In this document: positions 9,001 to 17,596 of the stretch, piece after piece
Position numbering within the stretch: position 1 is the first letter of the stretch
Layout: the number at the start of each line of letters is the position of its first letter
Assembly: GCF_900142095.1 (NCBI RefSeq)
Contig: NZ_FQZP01000004.1
Span: 1 to 64,000, forward strand
From: Thermoclostridium caenicola
Lineage (GTDB): Bacteria > Bacillota > Clostridia > DSM-8532
Length of the DNA stretch: 64,000 nt
Direction: 5' to 3'
Position numbers and translations under genes: made by a program
The notes under the pieces: model-generated
The model's database searches: none
What the model was told of the DNA's origin: nothing
The model's input: only the letters and a program-made list of their open reading frames with translations

Positions 9001-10469
9001 GCGCCATGATTGTGGGCCAGAACAAGGGCGGTTCCACCTTCAGCCTTTCCCCTGCAGTCCAACAGCAGGATTACGACCTGATTCTGAAGGTGGACGGCTT
9101 CTCCAGGGGGAGCATGACCGAGATCCGGGTCACCGACAAAGAGGGCAACCCGGTGGAGAATGCCCGCATCTACTATAACGGGATGATGGAATTCCATATC
9201 CTGACGACCGATAAGAACGGCCTTGCCCGTTCCGATGTGTTTACCGATATGGCGCCGGGCAGCGTGGTTTCCCTCCAGGCTGTCAAGGACGGTCTGTTGA
9301 GCAACATCTATCGCTTCACGGTCAGCGAGCCGGCTTCCGGTCTGGAGATCCAGAAGCTGAGCATCGCCTTTGACGACAGCCCGTCGGCCCTGAAGTTCCA
9401 TTACCTGACGCCGCCTGATCAGACAGGCACCGTCATTCAGATTGTTGAGAAGAGCAAGTTTACCGGAACCTTCCAGAACGCGTCCGCATTCAATGGGCAA
9501 GACAGCGAAGGCTATATCCTTGACGGCGGGCGGCTGGTTACGGTCCGTTCCCATACGGTGAGCGTAAAGGGCCTGAAGCCCGGCGTGGCTTATGTATACC
9601 GCTTCAGGGACAGCGTCGGACGGGCCAGCGAAACCTATGAACTGGTTTGGCCCAATACCGGTAAAACCTATTCCTTCCTGTTCCTGACCGATCCGCAGGC
9701 CTATAACGCGGCAGGCTATTCGCTCTTCGGCAATGTCCTGCAGCGGGCCTACGCGGTTGCCGAGAATCCTGCCTTTGTCATCCTGGGCGGTGACATGGTG
9801 GACAGGGGCGGGAACAAGTCCCAATGGGATATGTTCTTCGGTTATTCATTCAACGTGTTGTCCAGGCTGCCCATGATGGCGGTTCCGGGCAACCATGAGA
9901 CCTATGACGATACCGATCTGATCAATTACCGTGCCTACCTGGCCTTACCGGAGAACGGACCTTCGGGATATGCGGAAACCGCTTATTCCTTTGAGACCGA
10001 CGATGCCCTGTTCATGGTTCTGAACACGCAGGCCAGCATCCAGCCCCAGCTGGAGTGGATGCAGAAAAAGGCGGCTTCATCCAATAAGAAGTGGAAGATC
10101 GTCGTGATGCACAGAGGATTGTATGCGGGATTCTATAACGAGTCCGAGCTCAGGAATGCCATTGCGCCGGTCATGGATAAACTGGGCATCGATCTGGTGC
10201 TCAACGGTCACGATCACCTGTATCTGCGCACCACCATGAAGAATGGCGTAAAAACCACTCCCGGCAAAGGTACCACCTATATCACCGGGGGAAGCTCGGC
10301 AAGCAAATACTACGATGCTGAAAACCGACCCTGGACGCAGGTGCTGTTTGACGACAACAAGCCTGTATTCACCGTGCTGAAGGTGCAGAAGGACAAGATT
10401 TCGGTCACTTCATACCATGTGGATAACGGGAAAAACGTGGTCCATGACAGGTTCGATATTACCAAATAG
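6039..10469 (+). CDS. Secreted phosphodiester glycosidase (NAGPA-like) / Ig-like / calcineurin-like phosphoesterase fusion
   Basis: A 1476-residue exported protein. A signal peptide spans about residues 1-32 (KSKQR, hydrophobic core, then AYT). Residues about 85-390 form a NAGPA/DUF2233 domain with the hallmarks GGINGDFYN (about 112-120) and SLDGGGSST (about 355-363); this family hydrolyses sugar-phosphodiester bonds. Residues about 410-580 look like bacterial Ig-like repeats, about 590-760 like a carbohydrate-binding jelly roll, about 770-865 like another Ig-like unit, and about 870-1010 resemble a cohesin-type fold. The C-terminal part (about 1110-1470) is purple-acid-phosphatase-like, with a beta domain and then FLTDPQ, GGDMVDRGG, PGNHET, a histidine in MHRG and NGHDHLY as metal ligands. 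No sortase or SLH anchor is visible. It probably acts on wall or extracellular glycopolymers; the substrate is unknown. Confidence 0.88.
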   Translation: MRKSKQRVTKAVLSFLICICLVFPFTESLYAYTNGNGMGTMVFNERREIAQGVFLDTWVGKTPSGTPKRGYTISFNPKTSDAQALTFFGNTVGGRATLSRMIAEAEAQGYTVIGGINGDFYNLSNGVPIGLMIKDGRLISNNASKWGAIGFKKDGSVVIGFPSLEIKAVLSDGQEFAIANFNKAQGDWGPYMYTSDFGQTTGSSVPSLEVVVDISTGTPALGNMLIGTVSAVNANAMATPIGKDQVVLSARHGKNGEYALSQLNVGDAIAFSFRDPEDQWTDVQQAIGGEKILLKDGQIPDGIPTSDVNPYTAIGVKANGEVVLLQVDGRKNGHSFGISSMDAAKFLQDQGCINAISLDGGGSSTIAARMPGDTSPKVLNSPSDGSERANSNALLLVSKQAIRIGNGEASPSQQLKRLHIYPGKTFMLPGSTLNLSVKGTDEYFFPAAIPGEVEWQAKGGKIQNGEYTAPDTPGTYQITARYGDAVGSATIVVLSPSQITGIRPSAYSFNILPGTSQKITLMAQLDTVPVAANSRLAQWKVEGNVGSITKDGVFTAASNAEGQGTIQVTLGKQTASITVYIAQPPVVLEGFENGTAWGTTGVRVASHRARIVEDPDLAAFGSKVLRLDYDMTLAAGVEKGTAGVYAYPLGPDGTSATIVLDKTPTAIGMWVYGDNSKNWLRARLRDGKGETFDINLTSEYRPDTGTGGIDWTGWKYVEAAIPAGREGPFTLELPVRLMCSRDDMRTKGTIYIDQIRAIYGAKSDDLVPPSGTIQAPADQAVFQAGKVEFKAQITDNNAIDKNSIQLFLDNGRVNDVKITEIPQGYQVEAQLGANVPLADGLHVAKLRFTDKFGNNGSKAVTFRVSTGAPEAVATVGESDTVVGAYDYTVSIKNPNTLKKLYLSFAYDKDSVEIVDADTKTPGIQAELEDWMKNGKVVHNVVDTENGRIIIEVENLNAATREPELKAVTIRMRPKEYTAADPDLTLVLGAMIVGQNKGGSTFSLSPAVQQQDYDLILKVDGFSRGSMTEIRVTDKEGNPVENARIYYNGMMEFHILTTDKNGLARSDVFTDMAPGSVVSLQAVKDGLLSNIYRFTVSEPASGLEIQKLSIAFDDSPSALKFHYLTPPDQTGTVIQIVEKSKFTGTFQNASAFNGQDSEGYILDGGRLVTVRSHTVSVKGLKPGVAYVYRFRDSVGRASETYELVWPNTGKTYSFLFLTDPQAYNAAGYSLFGNVLQRAYAVAENPAFVILGGDMVDRGGNKSQWDMFFGYSFNVLSRLPMMAVPGNHETYDDTDLINYRAYLALPENGPSGYAETAYSFETDDALFMVLNTQASIQPQLEWMQKKAASSNKKWKIVVMHRGLYAGFYNESELRNAIAPVMDKLGIDLVLNGHDHLYLRTTMKNGVKTTPGKGTTYITGGSSASKYYDAENRPWTQVLFDDNKPVFTVLKVQKDKISVTSYHVDNGKNVVHDRFDITK

Positions 10470-10534
10470 TCTATAGGGCTGCAGAAATCTCTGCCGTCAT
10501 ATAGAATAGCTTCTCAAGGGATCCATGATGAGAG

Positions 10535-10565
10535 CAGGCCGGATTTTCGGAAGAAATCCGGCCTG
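10535..10565. terminator. Strong hairpin after the glycosidase gene
   Basis: A perfect 12-bp stem, CAGGCCGGATTT / AAATCCGGCCTG, with a 7-nt loop. No T-run follows, so intrinsic termination is uncertain. It may instead stabilise the mRNA end. Confidence 0.45.
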
Positions 10566-10678
10566 GACTCCCTTTGGACGCATTCACAGATGATATGCCC
10601 GCACCTGGGCCAACCATGAACGGAATGATGAGCGGATGAATAGAATGAACCAGGTCCAGTGGATGTGGGTATGCCATC

Positions 10679-10858
10679 ATGACAAGGGATAGAGAAATCA
10701 GTCCGGAACTTCTGGGAGTGTATGCCTCCCTGATATTTGCCATAGGGTCGCTCATTACCCTGGCGGCCTCCATCATCAGCTACCGTAACAGCAGAAATGC
10801 CCGGGTTCCAGAAAGCGCTGAAGTGGCCGGGGCCGGAGTTCCCCTGATTATCGGCTGA
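10679..10858 (+). CDS. Small single-helix membrane protein (hypothetical)
   Basis: A 59-residue reading frame starting at ATG 10679. A charged N-terminus (TRDREISPE) precedes one hydrophobic segment (about residues 12-33, LLGVYASLIFAIGSLITLAA), followed by YRNSRNAR and a small hydrophobic tail. Earlier ATGs at 10663 and 10671 run into stops at once. The SD is weak (GGATGTGGG). The charged-helix-basic pattern suggests a one-pass membrane peptide with a cytosolic tail. I do not recognise a family. It sits alone between the large secreted enzyme and the convergent aldo/keto reductase, so it could also be a chance frame. Confidence 0.5.
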   Translation: MTRDREISPELLGVYASLIFAIGSLITLAASIISYRNSRNARVPESAEVAGAGVPLIIG

Positions 10859-10867
10859 CGAGTCTGC

Positions 10868-11818
10868 CTAGACCATCCGTATGGCAAACTGGTTGCACGA
10901 GCTGACGCAATAACCGCAGGTCAGGCACTTGTCTTCCCGGATGACCGAAACCCCGCCTTCCTCCTCTATGACCTCGTTGGGACAGGTTGTCCGGCAATTT
11001 CCGCAGTTGTTGCACAGGACTTTCACCACGATGAATCGCTTTTTGTTCTGTGCCGCGGGACGAACATCCGTGTCGTTCAGTTCACCATTGAAATACCGGA
11101 TATTGTATGTAAGCTCCTCACGGCTCACCATGCCCATGGCCACCGAGGCGATCCCCGGGATGCTCCGCACGTAGGACATGGCCTGATCATATTGGTCTAT
11201 GAGCGTTCCGCCGCCCAGGGCCTTCATGAGGTACACGCCCTTGCCGTTGGCTATGCAGGCAGAGATGGCGTCCTCCATCTCTTCCCTGGTCCCGTGCAGG
11301 ATGCCGATGCCATTGAGGTTGAGGATGGGAAAGATCACGTCCATATCCCTGTTTACGGCAGCTGCACGGACGGCCCTGACCGAATGGGTGCTGATGCCCA
11401 CCGCCCGGATGACGCCTTTTTCCTTCATGTCCAGCAGGCATCTGATCGCATCTGCCCGCTGGGTGAAGACCGATTCGTCGATTCTGGCGGCGTGGACCAG
11501 AAAGATGTCAATGGTGTCCACATCGAGCTGTGTGCGGGCTTCCTCTACGGCCTTCTGCATCGCTTCGTAACTGGCCGCTGTGGACTTGGTGGCGATGATC
11601 GGCCGGACGCCGGTTGCCTTCATGGCCCGGCGGATGGGTTCGTAGGTCTGGTACATCTGGGCGGTATCAATGAAGTTGATGCCTGCCCTCAATGCCTCTG
11701 AAAGGATTTCGGTGCATTCTTCCACCGGGATGTTCTTCTGGAGCGGGCCAAAAGGAAGCGCGCCGAAACAGAGCTCCGTCACATGGAGATCGGTATGGCC
11801 AAGCCGATTTTTTTTCAT
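10868..11818 (-). CDS. Aldo/keto reductase with C-terminal 2[4Fe-4S] ferredoxin domain
   Basis: A 316-residue protein. Residues 1-240 form an AKR TIM barrel with the catalytic set D-x4-Y (DTAQMY, about 51-56), Lys in ATKS, and His in LVHAA. Residues about 262-316 add two ferredoxin clusters: CNNCGNCRTTCP and CLTCGYCVSSC. The fused form is common in anaerobes and is predicted to pass electrons between ferredoxin-type clusters and an NAD(P)H/carbonyl couple. The substrate is unknown. It lies downstream of the aminopropyltransferase-like gene on the same strand with a 24-bp gap, so the two are probably co-transcribed. Confidence 0.9.
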   Translation of the reverse strand: MKKNRLGHTDLHVTELCFGALPFGPLQKNIPVEECTEILSEALRAGINFIDTAQMYQTYEPIRRAMKATGVRPIIATKSTAASYEAMQKAVEEARTQLDVDTIDIFLVHAARIDESVFTQRADAIRCLLDMKEKGVIRAVGISTHSVRAVRAAAVNRDMDVIFPILNLNGIGILHGTREEMEDAISACIANGKGVYLMKALGGGTLIDQYDQAMSYVRSIPGIASVAMGMVSREELTYNIRYFNGELNDTDVRPAAQNKKRFIVVKVLCNNCGNCRTTCPNEVIEEEGGVSVIREDKCLTCGYCVSSCNQFAIRMV

Positions 11819-11842
11819 AATCCGTCAGACCCCCTCTTCATA

Positions 11843-13462
11843 TCATTCAAGCATTTCCAGGATATCTTTCAGACCCTTGCCTTTCATATAGGAACGGTAG
11901 TATTCCAGTTCCTGCTCAACAAGCCGGTTGAGGGATTTCTGTCCCAGGACTTCCACCGGCGCCAGATCATCGGTGAGGATCAGGTCGGATGCCTCAACTT
12001 CCCTGATATTGTTGCCCACATACCTGGAGATGGCATAGAGATCGTGATCCTCCGCGATAGCGGTCTGGGTGTTCCGCGCATAGTTTTCCGGCATGTTGTC
12101 AAGATCGCTGACAAAAAGTACCGAGTTGGTCACATTGATGAGATCCACGCGGTAAACGCTTTTAAAGCAGTTCTTTACCGTTCCGGCCAGGTATTCGGGC
12201 ACACCCGTAAAATCGCCGGATTTCATGTTGATGTTGACGATGAGGATACCGCCGGGTTTCAGGTGCTCCTTCACTTTCCGGAAAAACTCCTCCGTGGACA
12301 TATGAAAGGGTACGGTGATGTCCTGGTAGGCATCCGCCAGGATGATATCGTAAAGCCCGGCATTCCCGGTGTCCAGAAAGCTTCTGCCATCGTTGATATA
12401 GATGGTGGCCTCATCCGGTTTAAGTTCAAAATATTCGCCGGCGAGCCGGGCGATTTTTTCATCGATCTCCACCGCATCGCAGGATGAATTGGGGAAATAC
12501 TTCTTGAGCTGCTTGGAGTAGGTGCCGGTTCCCAGGCCCAGCACCAGCACGTCCAGGTCCTTGTTAAAAGAGGCCTCCTCCATAAAGAAGGGAGCCATCA
12601 GGGCGTATTCATAGTAATAGCCGGACAGGGAGCCGTCCTTCTTGTAGATGGACTGGACGCCGAAAGCCACGTTGGTGGAAAGGATGACCGAATCCTCGGT
12701 TTCGGAAACCTGGAGGTAATTGTAGAGGGATTCGCCCTCATAGATGATATTGGTCTTCCAATAGGCGAAGGAATCCTGGAAGGGCATCAGGAGAAAAGCC
12801 AGAAGCAGGATGGTTGTCACAATGTTTTTAATCCGGCGCTCCCTGCGGAATATGAAGTAGAGAACGCAGACCACGTTCAAAAGGAAAGCGAACAGGAAGA
12901 AGGTTTTGCCGGTTCCGATGGTGGGAATGGTGACAAAGGTGGGGATGAAGGTGCCAATAATGCTTCCGATGGTGCCCATGGCATAGATCTTGCCGGCGGT
13001 CTTGCCGCTGCTTTCCATATCGTGTATGCCCAGCCTGACAAGGTAGGGGGACACCATGCCCAACAGGGCCATGGGAAAAGCGAAAATGACCAGGCAGGAA
13101 AGGGCGGAACCTGCTACCACAAACTGGCCGCCGGGAACAAAGAGCAACAGAAGTCCTATGATCCCCGATATCAGGTATTTGCCCACAAAAGGAATGGCGG
13201 CAATCCAGAGGGAGGCTATCCAGATGTAGAAATACAGCCGTCCAAGGCTTTTATGCTTGTCCGCAAGCCTTCCTCCCAGCATGTTGCCTATGCTCATGGA
13301 GATCATGATGAGACCGATGATGACTGTCCAGACGATCTGCGAGGAACTGAAATAGGGCGCAAGCAGCCTGGAGCAGGCCAGCTCGACGGCCATGACCGTC
13401 ATGCCGGACAGAAAAGATGTAATATAGAGGATCAGGTTATTTGGTTTGCTCATGTGCATCAT
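11843..13462 (-). CDS. Membrane-fused spermidine-synthase-like protein
   Basis: A 539-residue protein. The first 210 or so residues hold about six to seven hydrophobic segments, including the GR-L-DK loop (GGRLADKH) typical of MFS-like transporters. The rest is a spermidine-synthase-type Rossmann domain, with VLVLGLGTGTYSKQL (SAM/dcSAM-binding glycine loop), an acidic DAVEID and DIILADAYQ. Fused MFS/aminopropyltransferase-like proteins are widespread; most lack proof of polyamine synthesis. No speD, speA or other polyamine gene is visible nearby, so the substrate is open. It is probably the first gene of a two-gene leftward unit with the aldo/keto reductase. Confidence 0.85.
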   Translation of the reverse strand: MMHMSKPNNLILYITSFLSGMTVMAVELACSRLLAPYFSSSQIVWTVIIGLIMISMSIGNMLGGRLADKHKSLGRLYFYIWIASLWIAAIPFVGKYLISGIIGLLLLFVPGGQFVVAGSALSCLVIFAFPMALLGMVSPYLVRLGIHDMESSGKTAGKIYAMGTIGSIIGTFIPTFVTIPTIGTGKTFFLFAFLLNVVCVLYFIFRRERRIKNIVTTILLLAFLLMPFQDSFAYWKTNIIYEGESLYNYLQVSETEDSVILSTNVAFGVQSIYKKDGSLSGYYYEYALMAPFFMEEASFNKDLDVLVLGLGTGTYSKQLKKYFPNSSCDAVEIDEKIARLAGEYFELKPDEATIYINDGRSFLDTGNAGLYDIILADAYQDITVPFHMSTEEFFRKVKEHLKPGGILIVNINMKSGDFTGVPEYLAGTVKNCFKSVYRVDLINVTNSVLFVSDLDNMPENYARNTQTAIAEDHDLYAISRYVGNNIREVEASDLILTDDLAPVEVLGQKSLNRLVEQELEYYRSYMKGKGLKDILEMLE

Positions 13463-13592
13463 ACCTTTCCCAATGGTGTCTTTTCGCGTTTGATTCTATC
13501 TTAACACGTCGGAATGGGCCATGCCACATCAAATTTGGACAGCCCCACCGCTGCCGGTATGAATGCGTGTCGGCATCGGGCAATAGATGTTG

Positions 13593-16130
13593 TCAGACAG
13601 CGCCGGCATCGTCATGGAAAAGGATCATGGCGGCTCTGGGCGGCACTGTGACGGAAGGATCCCGGACCGTATACAGGATGTCCGTGCCGGCCCGGTTTGC
13701 ATCGGCCACCACGTGCCAGGGCCCCGGAAGGGGAAGGACGATGGTTTCAGGTTCGGTTCCCGCGTTGATGGCCACCAGGATGGTTTCCCAGGGATCCCCG
13801 TTGGCGTGGTGGTTCAGGATGAAGACGATGCTGCTCTCCCTGGACGGCAGAAAATGCAGGTGCCTTCTGATGTCATCCGCCAGGACCATCCTGAAAGCGG
13901 GATGGCTCCTGCGCAGGCGAATCAGTCCCTGGTAGTATGCGAAAACCGGGCGATATTTTGATTTGTTGCTCCAGTCGATCTGGTTGATGGCATCGGGCAG
14001 ATTGTATGAATTGTGTTCCCCGTTTTTGGAGCGCATCATGTCGATGCCCAGCATGAGGAACGGGATGCCCTGGGCCGTGAGCACAATGGCGCCTACCAGG
14101 TTGACCAGCTTCATGTACTCATTGTCGTCCAGATCCGGCCTGCTGGCGCGCAGCTTGTCGTACAGGGTCAGGTTGTCGTGGGAAGCCGCATAGTTAACAC
14201 AGTGCCAGGCATGGCCCGCCCAGGCAAAGCTGTTGTAAATGATGCGGGAATAATCGATGCCGTGATGGAATACCGCCCCGGCGATGCCGAACTTGACGCT
14301 TTCCTTCATGTAATAATTTCCCGTGATGAACCCGGTCTGATGATGGTGGAAATTGTCCCCCCTGATGCCGTCCCGGGTGTTATCATTGAAAAAGCCGATC
14401 CGTTCCAGTTTGGGGGCGTTGGTTTTGGTGGCGGCCAGGGAACCTTCCAGCAGGGACGGGCCGCCGGTCCAGCCCTCGCCGTATATGAGAATGGACGGGT
14501 TGATGGTATCCAGTTCCCTGCGAACCAGGTTCATGGTTTCAACATCGTGCAGCCCCATCAGATCGAAGCGGAACCCGTCTATCTTGTATTCCCGGGCCCA
14601 GTATTTCACCGAATCCACAATGAATTTTCTGACCATGGACCTTTCGGAAGCGGTCTCGTTGCCGCACCCCGAGCCATTGGAATACCGGTTGTGCCGGTCG
14701 GTGCGATAGTAATAGCCCGGCATGATCTTGTTGAAATCCGACTCGGCAGTCTTGTAGGTATGGTTGTAGACCACGTCCATGACCACGCCGATGCCGGCGT
14801 TCTTCAGGGCCAGGATCATCTGCTTCAGTTCCCGGACCCTGACGGCGCCGTCCTCCGGGTTCGTGGAATAAGAACCGTCGGGGACATTGTAATTGACCGG
14901 ATCGTAACCCCAGTTGTACTGGGGCTCATCCAGCCTGGTCTCGTCAACGGTGAAGAAATCAAAGATGGGCATGAGATGGACATGGGTGATCCCAAGCTCC
15001 GCAAAATGGGAGAGACCGGTCAGTTCACCCTCCGGCGATTTGGTTCCGGTTTCGGCAAGGCCCAGGAACTTGCCCCGCATCTTTATGCCCGAGCTCTCAT
15101 GGATGGTAGCATCGCGGATATGCACCTCGTAGAGCACCGCGTCGGTTGGGTTTTTCAGCGTGACATGCTTCACCTTATCCCAGCCCGGCGGATTGGTTTT
15201 GCTCAGGTCCAGGATCATGCTGCGACGCCCGTTGACGCCCGATGAACGGGCATAGGGGTCTGCCGCTTCGAGGGTCATGCCCATGACGATTACCGTATAT
15301 GTATAGTATTTACCGGAAAGATCCCCGGGGATCCTGGCGACCCAGGTGCCCTGCAGGTCGCGCACCATGGGCTCCACGGTCTGCAGGTTCGGGCCCGAAC
15401 CCTTCTCGAAGATGTTGACATAAACGGCCGTTGCGATGGGAGACCAGACCCGGAAGATGGTGGCCTCAGGCGTCCAGGTTGCCCCCAGATCGTCCCCGGT
15501 ATAGGTGAACTTCTCCTCGAATTCCTGGGTGTCGTAGAGCATCCCGTAGGCTACCGCACCGATGCGGAACCCCGGCTTGACCACCATGTAGGAGCTGCCC
15601 AGGACCATGTCCTCCTCAAGGGAAATGACAAACTCGCGGGCACCCCGGATTTGGGTCACATGCCGGATGGGCACCTCAAGGCCGTTCTCAAGCACCTTGA
15701 AGGGTTCCTGGCTTAACGGGGCCGTGGCCGGGGCCTGAAGCTTCACATAGATCTCCCTGAAGTTCTGGAACACGGCTGTTTCAAAGCCCGGTGTCAGGCA
15801 GAGATCTTCCTCGGAATACATGATTTCGATGGTGTCCTGCACCACATAGATATCCGCCGTGCCCGTCCGGGCCTCCTCGCTGATATGGAAGTACCGGTCG
15901 ATATGGAGATCCCTCTCATGCCAGCCGCCACGGCGCAGAATGATACCGGCCCGATCGCTTTTGAAGGAAGAAACGTCGATCTCGGCCACCATCGCAATCT
16001 TGCCGGGCTCCTGATTCAGCCTTTCCTGGTACTTGAAGCTGTAAAGAGAGCCTTCATGACCCATTTCCCACAGCCATATGTCCCAGCCTGTATAATCCTG
16101 ATCATATCTGTAATAATGTATCCTCAGCAT
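13593..16130 (-). CDS. pulA: Type I pullulanase
   Basis: An 845-residue glycoside hydrolase family 13 enzyme that cleaves alpha-1,6 branches in pullulan, glycogen and limit dextrins. The start at 16130 (MLRIHYYRY) follows CAGGTAAG; longer in-frame extensions look non-coding. The N-terminal WDIWLW segment (about residues 14-19) is typical of CBM41. A CBM48-like region lies near 200-290. The catalytic barrel contains VVYNHT, GFRFDLMGLHD (nucleophile Asp), GEGW (acid/base Glu) and NYAASHDN. No signal peptide is visible, so it is probably intracellular and works on imported maltodextrin or glycogen, alongside the glucan phosphorylase at 40.0 kb. Confidence 0.93.
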   Translation of the reverse strand: MLRIHYYRYDQDYTGWDIWLWEMGHEGSLYSFKYQERLNQEPGKIAMVAEIDVSSFKSDRAGIILRRGGWHERDLHIDRYFHISEEARTGTADIYVVQDTIEIMYSEEDLCLTPGFETAVFQNFREIYVKLQAPATAPLSQEPFKVLENGLEVPIRHVTQIRGAREFVISLEEDMVLGSSYMVVKPGFRIGAVAYGMLYDTQEFEEKFTYTGDDLGATWTPEATIFRVWSPIATAVYVNIFEKGSGPNLQTVEPMVRDLQGTWVARIPGDLSGKYYTYTVIVMGMTLEAADPYARSSGVNGRRSMILDLSKTNPPGWDKVKHVTLKNPTDAVLYEVHIRDATIHESSGIKMRGKFLGLAETGTKSPEGELTGLSHFAELGITHVHLMPIFDFFTVDETRLDEPQYNWGYDPVNYNVPDGSYSTNPEDGAVRVRELKQMILALKNAGIGVVMDVVYNHTYKTAESDFNKIMPGYYYRTDRHNRYSNGSGCGNETASERSMVRKFIVDSVKYWAREYKIDGFRFDLMGLHDVETMNLVRRELDTINPSILIYGEGWTGGPSLLEGSLAATKTNAPKLERIGFFNDNTRDGIRGDNFHHHQTGFITGNYYMKESVKFGIAGAVFHHGIDYSRIIYNSFAWAGHAWHCVNYAASHDNLTLYDKLRASRPDLDDNEYMKLVNLVGAIVLTAQGIPFLMLGIDMMRSKNGEHNSYNLPDAINQIDWSNKSKYRPVFAYYQGLIRLRRSHPAFRMVLADDIRRHLHFLPSRESSIVFILNHHANGDPWETILVAINAGTEPETIVLPLPGPWHVVADANRAGTDILYTVRDPSVTVPPRAAMILFHDDAGAV

Positions 16131-16289
16131 GGTATTCTTACCTGTCTGTCGCCTGTTTAGCCGCATGAGCCTTTTGAAAACCGAACCTTTGGCTGCCGGC
16201 CCGATCGCCCTGCGCCCATACGGCCCGGTCGTCATTCCTATTATAACCTGACATTTCATCCTATGCACAAATTCATTTTGAGAAAAAAC

Positions 16290-16318
16290 TTGACGCAGGT
16301 CCTGCAGGTCAGTATAAT
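16290..16318 (+). promoter_or_regulatory. Sigma-A promoter of the histidine operon
   Basis: TTGACG at 16290-16295, a 17-nt spacer, then TATAAT at 16313-16318, 58 bp before hisZ. It is near-consensus and the only strong promoter seen upstream of the nine-gene operon. Confidence 0.85.
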
Positions 16319-16320
16319 GA

Positions 16321-16337
16321 ATACATCAATGATGTAT
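16321..16337. promoter_or_regulatory. Palindromic candidate operator at the his transcription start
   Basis: ATACATCA-A-TGATGTAT is a perfect 8-bp inverted repeat around one base, placed 3 bp after the -10 box, where transcription should start. Such a position suits a repressor that blocks RNA polymerase. The cognate regulator is not in the window; a TrpR-like histidine repressor is one possibility, by inference only. Confidence 0.6.
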
Positions 16338-16375
16338 CACTTTAAAGAGATGAAGTATTAAAGGGGTTATGCGCC

Positions 16376-17596
16376 ATGAAGCGGTGGAGCATCTATACGC
16401 CGGAAGGCGTACAGGATATCCTGTTTGAACAGTGCCGGATCAAAAGAAAGCTGGAAGCCGGATTGAGAAGGCTTTTCACCAGCTATGGCTTTATTGAAAT
16501 GGAAACGCCCACCATTGAGTTCTATGATGCCTTTGGCGGGGAGATCGGGCTTATCCGGCAGGAAAGCATGTATAAGTTCTGCGACGGGAAAGGCCGGCTC
16601 CTGGTCCTGCGTCCCGATTTGACCATTCCCATTGCCAGGGTTGTGGCAACCAGGGTCAGGGAGGAATCCCTCCCGCTCAAATGCTGCTACATAGGCAATA
16701 CTTTCTGCTTTGACGAGCTGGGAGGGGGAAAACAGAACGAGTTTACCCAGGCCGGCGTTGAGATCCTGGGCATCCATTCGCCGGAGGCCGATGCGGAGGT
16801 TATCTCCATGGCGGTCAAGGCCGTTAAGGCCTGCGGCCTGGAAGATTTCCAGATCGATATCGGCCAGGTGGATTTCTTCAAGGGCATCATGGAAAAATCC
16901 GGACTGTCCCCCGACGAGGTGGAAGAGGTACGGGAACTCATCGACAGGAAGGACTTTGTGGCGGTGGAACAGGTCATGAACCGGCATGAAGTCAGCGACG
17001 ACCTGAAAGCGCTCATCCTGGATCTCCCCCGCTTGTTCGGCAACAAGGATATCCTGGCGGGGATCAGCAGGGACCCGATTGGTGAAAAGGCTTCGGCGGC
17101 CCTTGACTACCTGCAGAAAGTGCTGGACATCCTCGAGGACAGGGGCATGGGCCGGTATGTGTCCATCGACCTGGGCATGGTCCAGAGCCTGAACTACTAC
17201 ACAGGCATCGTATTCAGAGGCTATACCTATGGGGTGGGATTCCCCATCCTGAGCGGAGGCCGGTATGACGGCCTGGTTTCAAAGTTTGGCAAGGATTGTC
17301 CTGCCACCGGTTTTTCCATGGGGATCAACATGATCATGATGGCACTGGAACGACAGGGCCGCATAGAAAACGGCGATTGTCAGGGTATCCTGATTACTTA
17401 CGAGGAGGGTGCCCGCAAATATGCCGATGCCTATTGCGAAAAGGTTGTTGCGGAAGGCGGGATCGCCGAGCTGGACATCGGTATGGGCGGCCTCGAAGCC
17501 TGCCTGAAATATGCCAGGGCCAAGGGGCTTGAAAAGGTTCTCCTGTTCCGTGCCGATGGCAATTTTGAAACGTTTGAAAGGAGCACGGATCTATGA
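16376..17596 (+). CDS. hisZ: ATP phosphoribosyltransferase regulatory subunit HisZ
   Basis: A 406-residue HisRS-like paralogue that lacks aminoacylation and forms a hetero-octamer with the short HisG, giving histidine feedback. Class II synthetase motifs are visible: the motif-1-like [16 protein letters not shown] region (about 36-50), [14 protein letters not shown] (about 79-92), and the late [13 protein letters not shown] and GGRYDGL segments (about 280-300). The ATG at 16376 has AAGGGG nine bases upstream. It is first in the operon and overlaps hisG by 4 bp, matching the need for equal amounts of the two subunits. Confidence 0.93.
   Translation: MKRWSIYTPEGVQDILFEQCRIKRKLEAGLRRLFTSYGFIEMETPTIEFYDAFGGEIGLIRQESMYKFCDGKGRLLVLRPDLTIPIARVVATRVREESLPLKCCYIGNTFCFDELGGGKQNEFTQAGVEILGIHSPEADAEVISMAVKAVKACGLEDFQIDIGQVDFFKGIMEKSGLSPDEVEEVRELIDRKDFVAVEQVMNRHEVSDDLKALILDLPRLFGNKDILAGISRDPIGEKASAALDYLQKVLDILEDRGMGRYVSIDLGMVQSLNYYTGIVFRGYTYGVGFPILSGGRYDGLVSKFGKDCPATGFSMGINMIMMALERQGRIENGDCQGILITYEEGARKYADAYCEKVVAEGGIAELDIGMGGLEACLKYARAKGLEKVLLFRADGNFETFERSTDL

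Noticed and set aside
7329-9824. Long 831-codon open frame on the minus strand inside the 1476-residue glycosidase gene
   Set aside because: It is antisense to a gene with intact catalytic motifs; its translation is low-complexity and shows no known domain. It is an effect of codon bias.
14013-15245. 410-codon plus-strand frame inside the pullulanase gene
   Set aside because: Antisense shadow of pulA; no SD and no recognisable motif.
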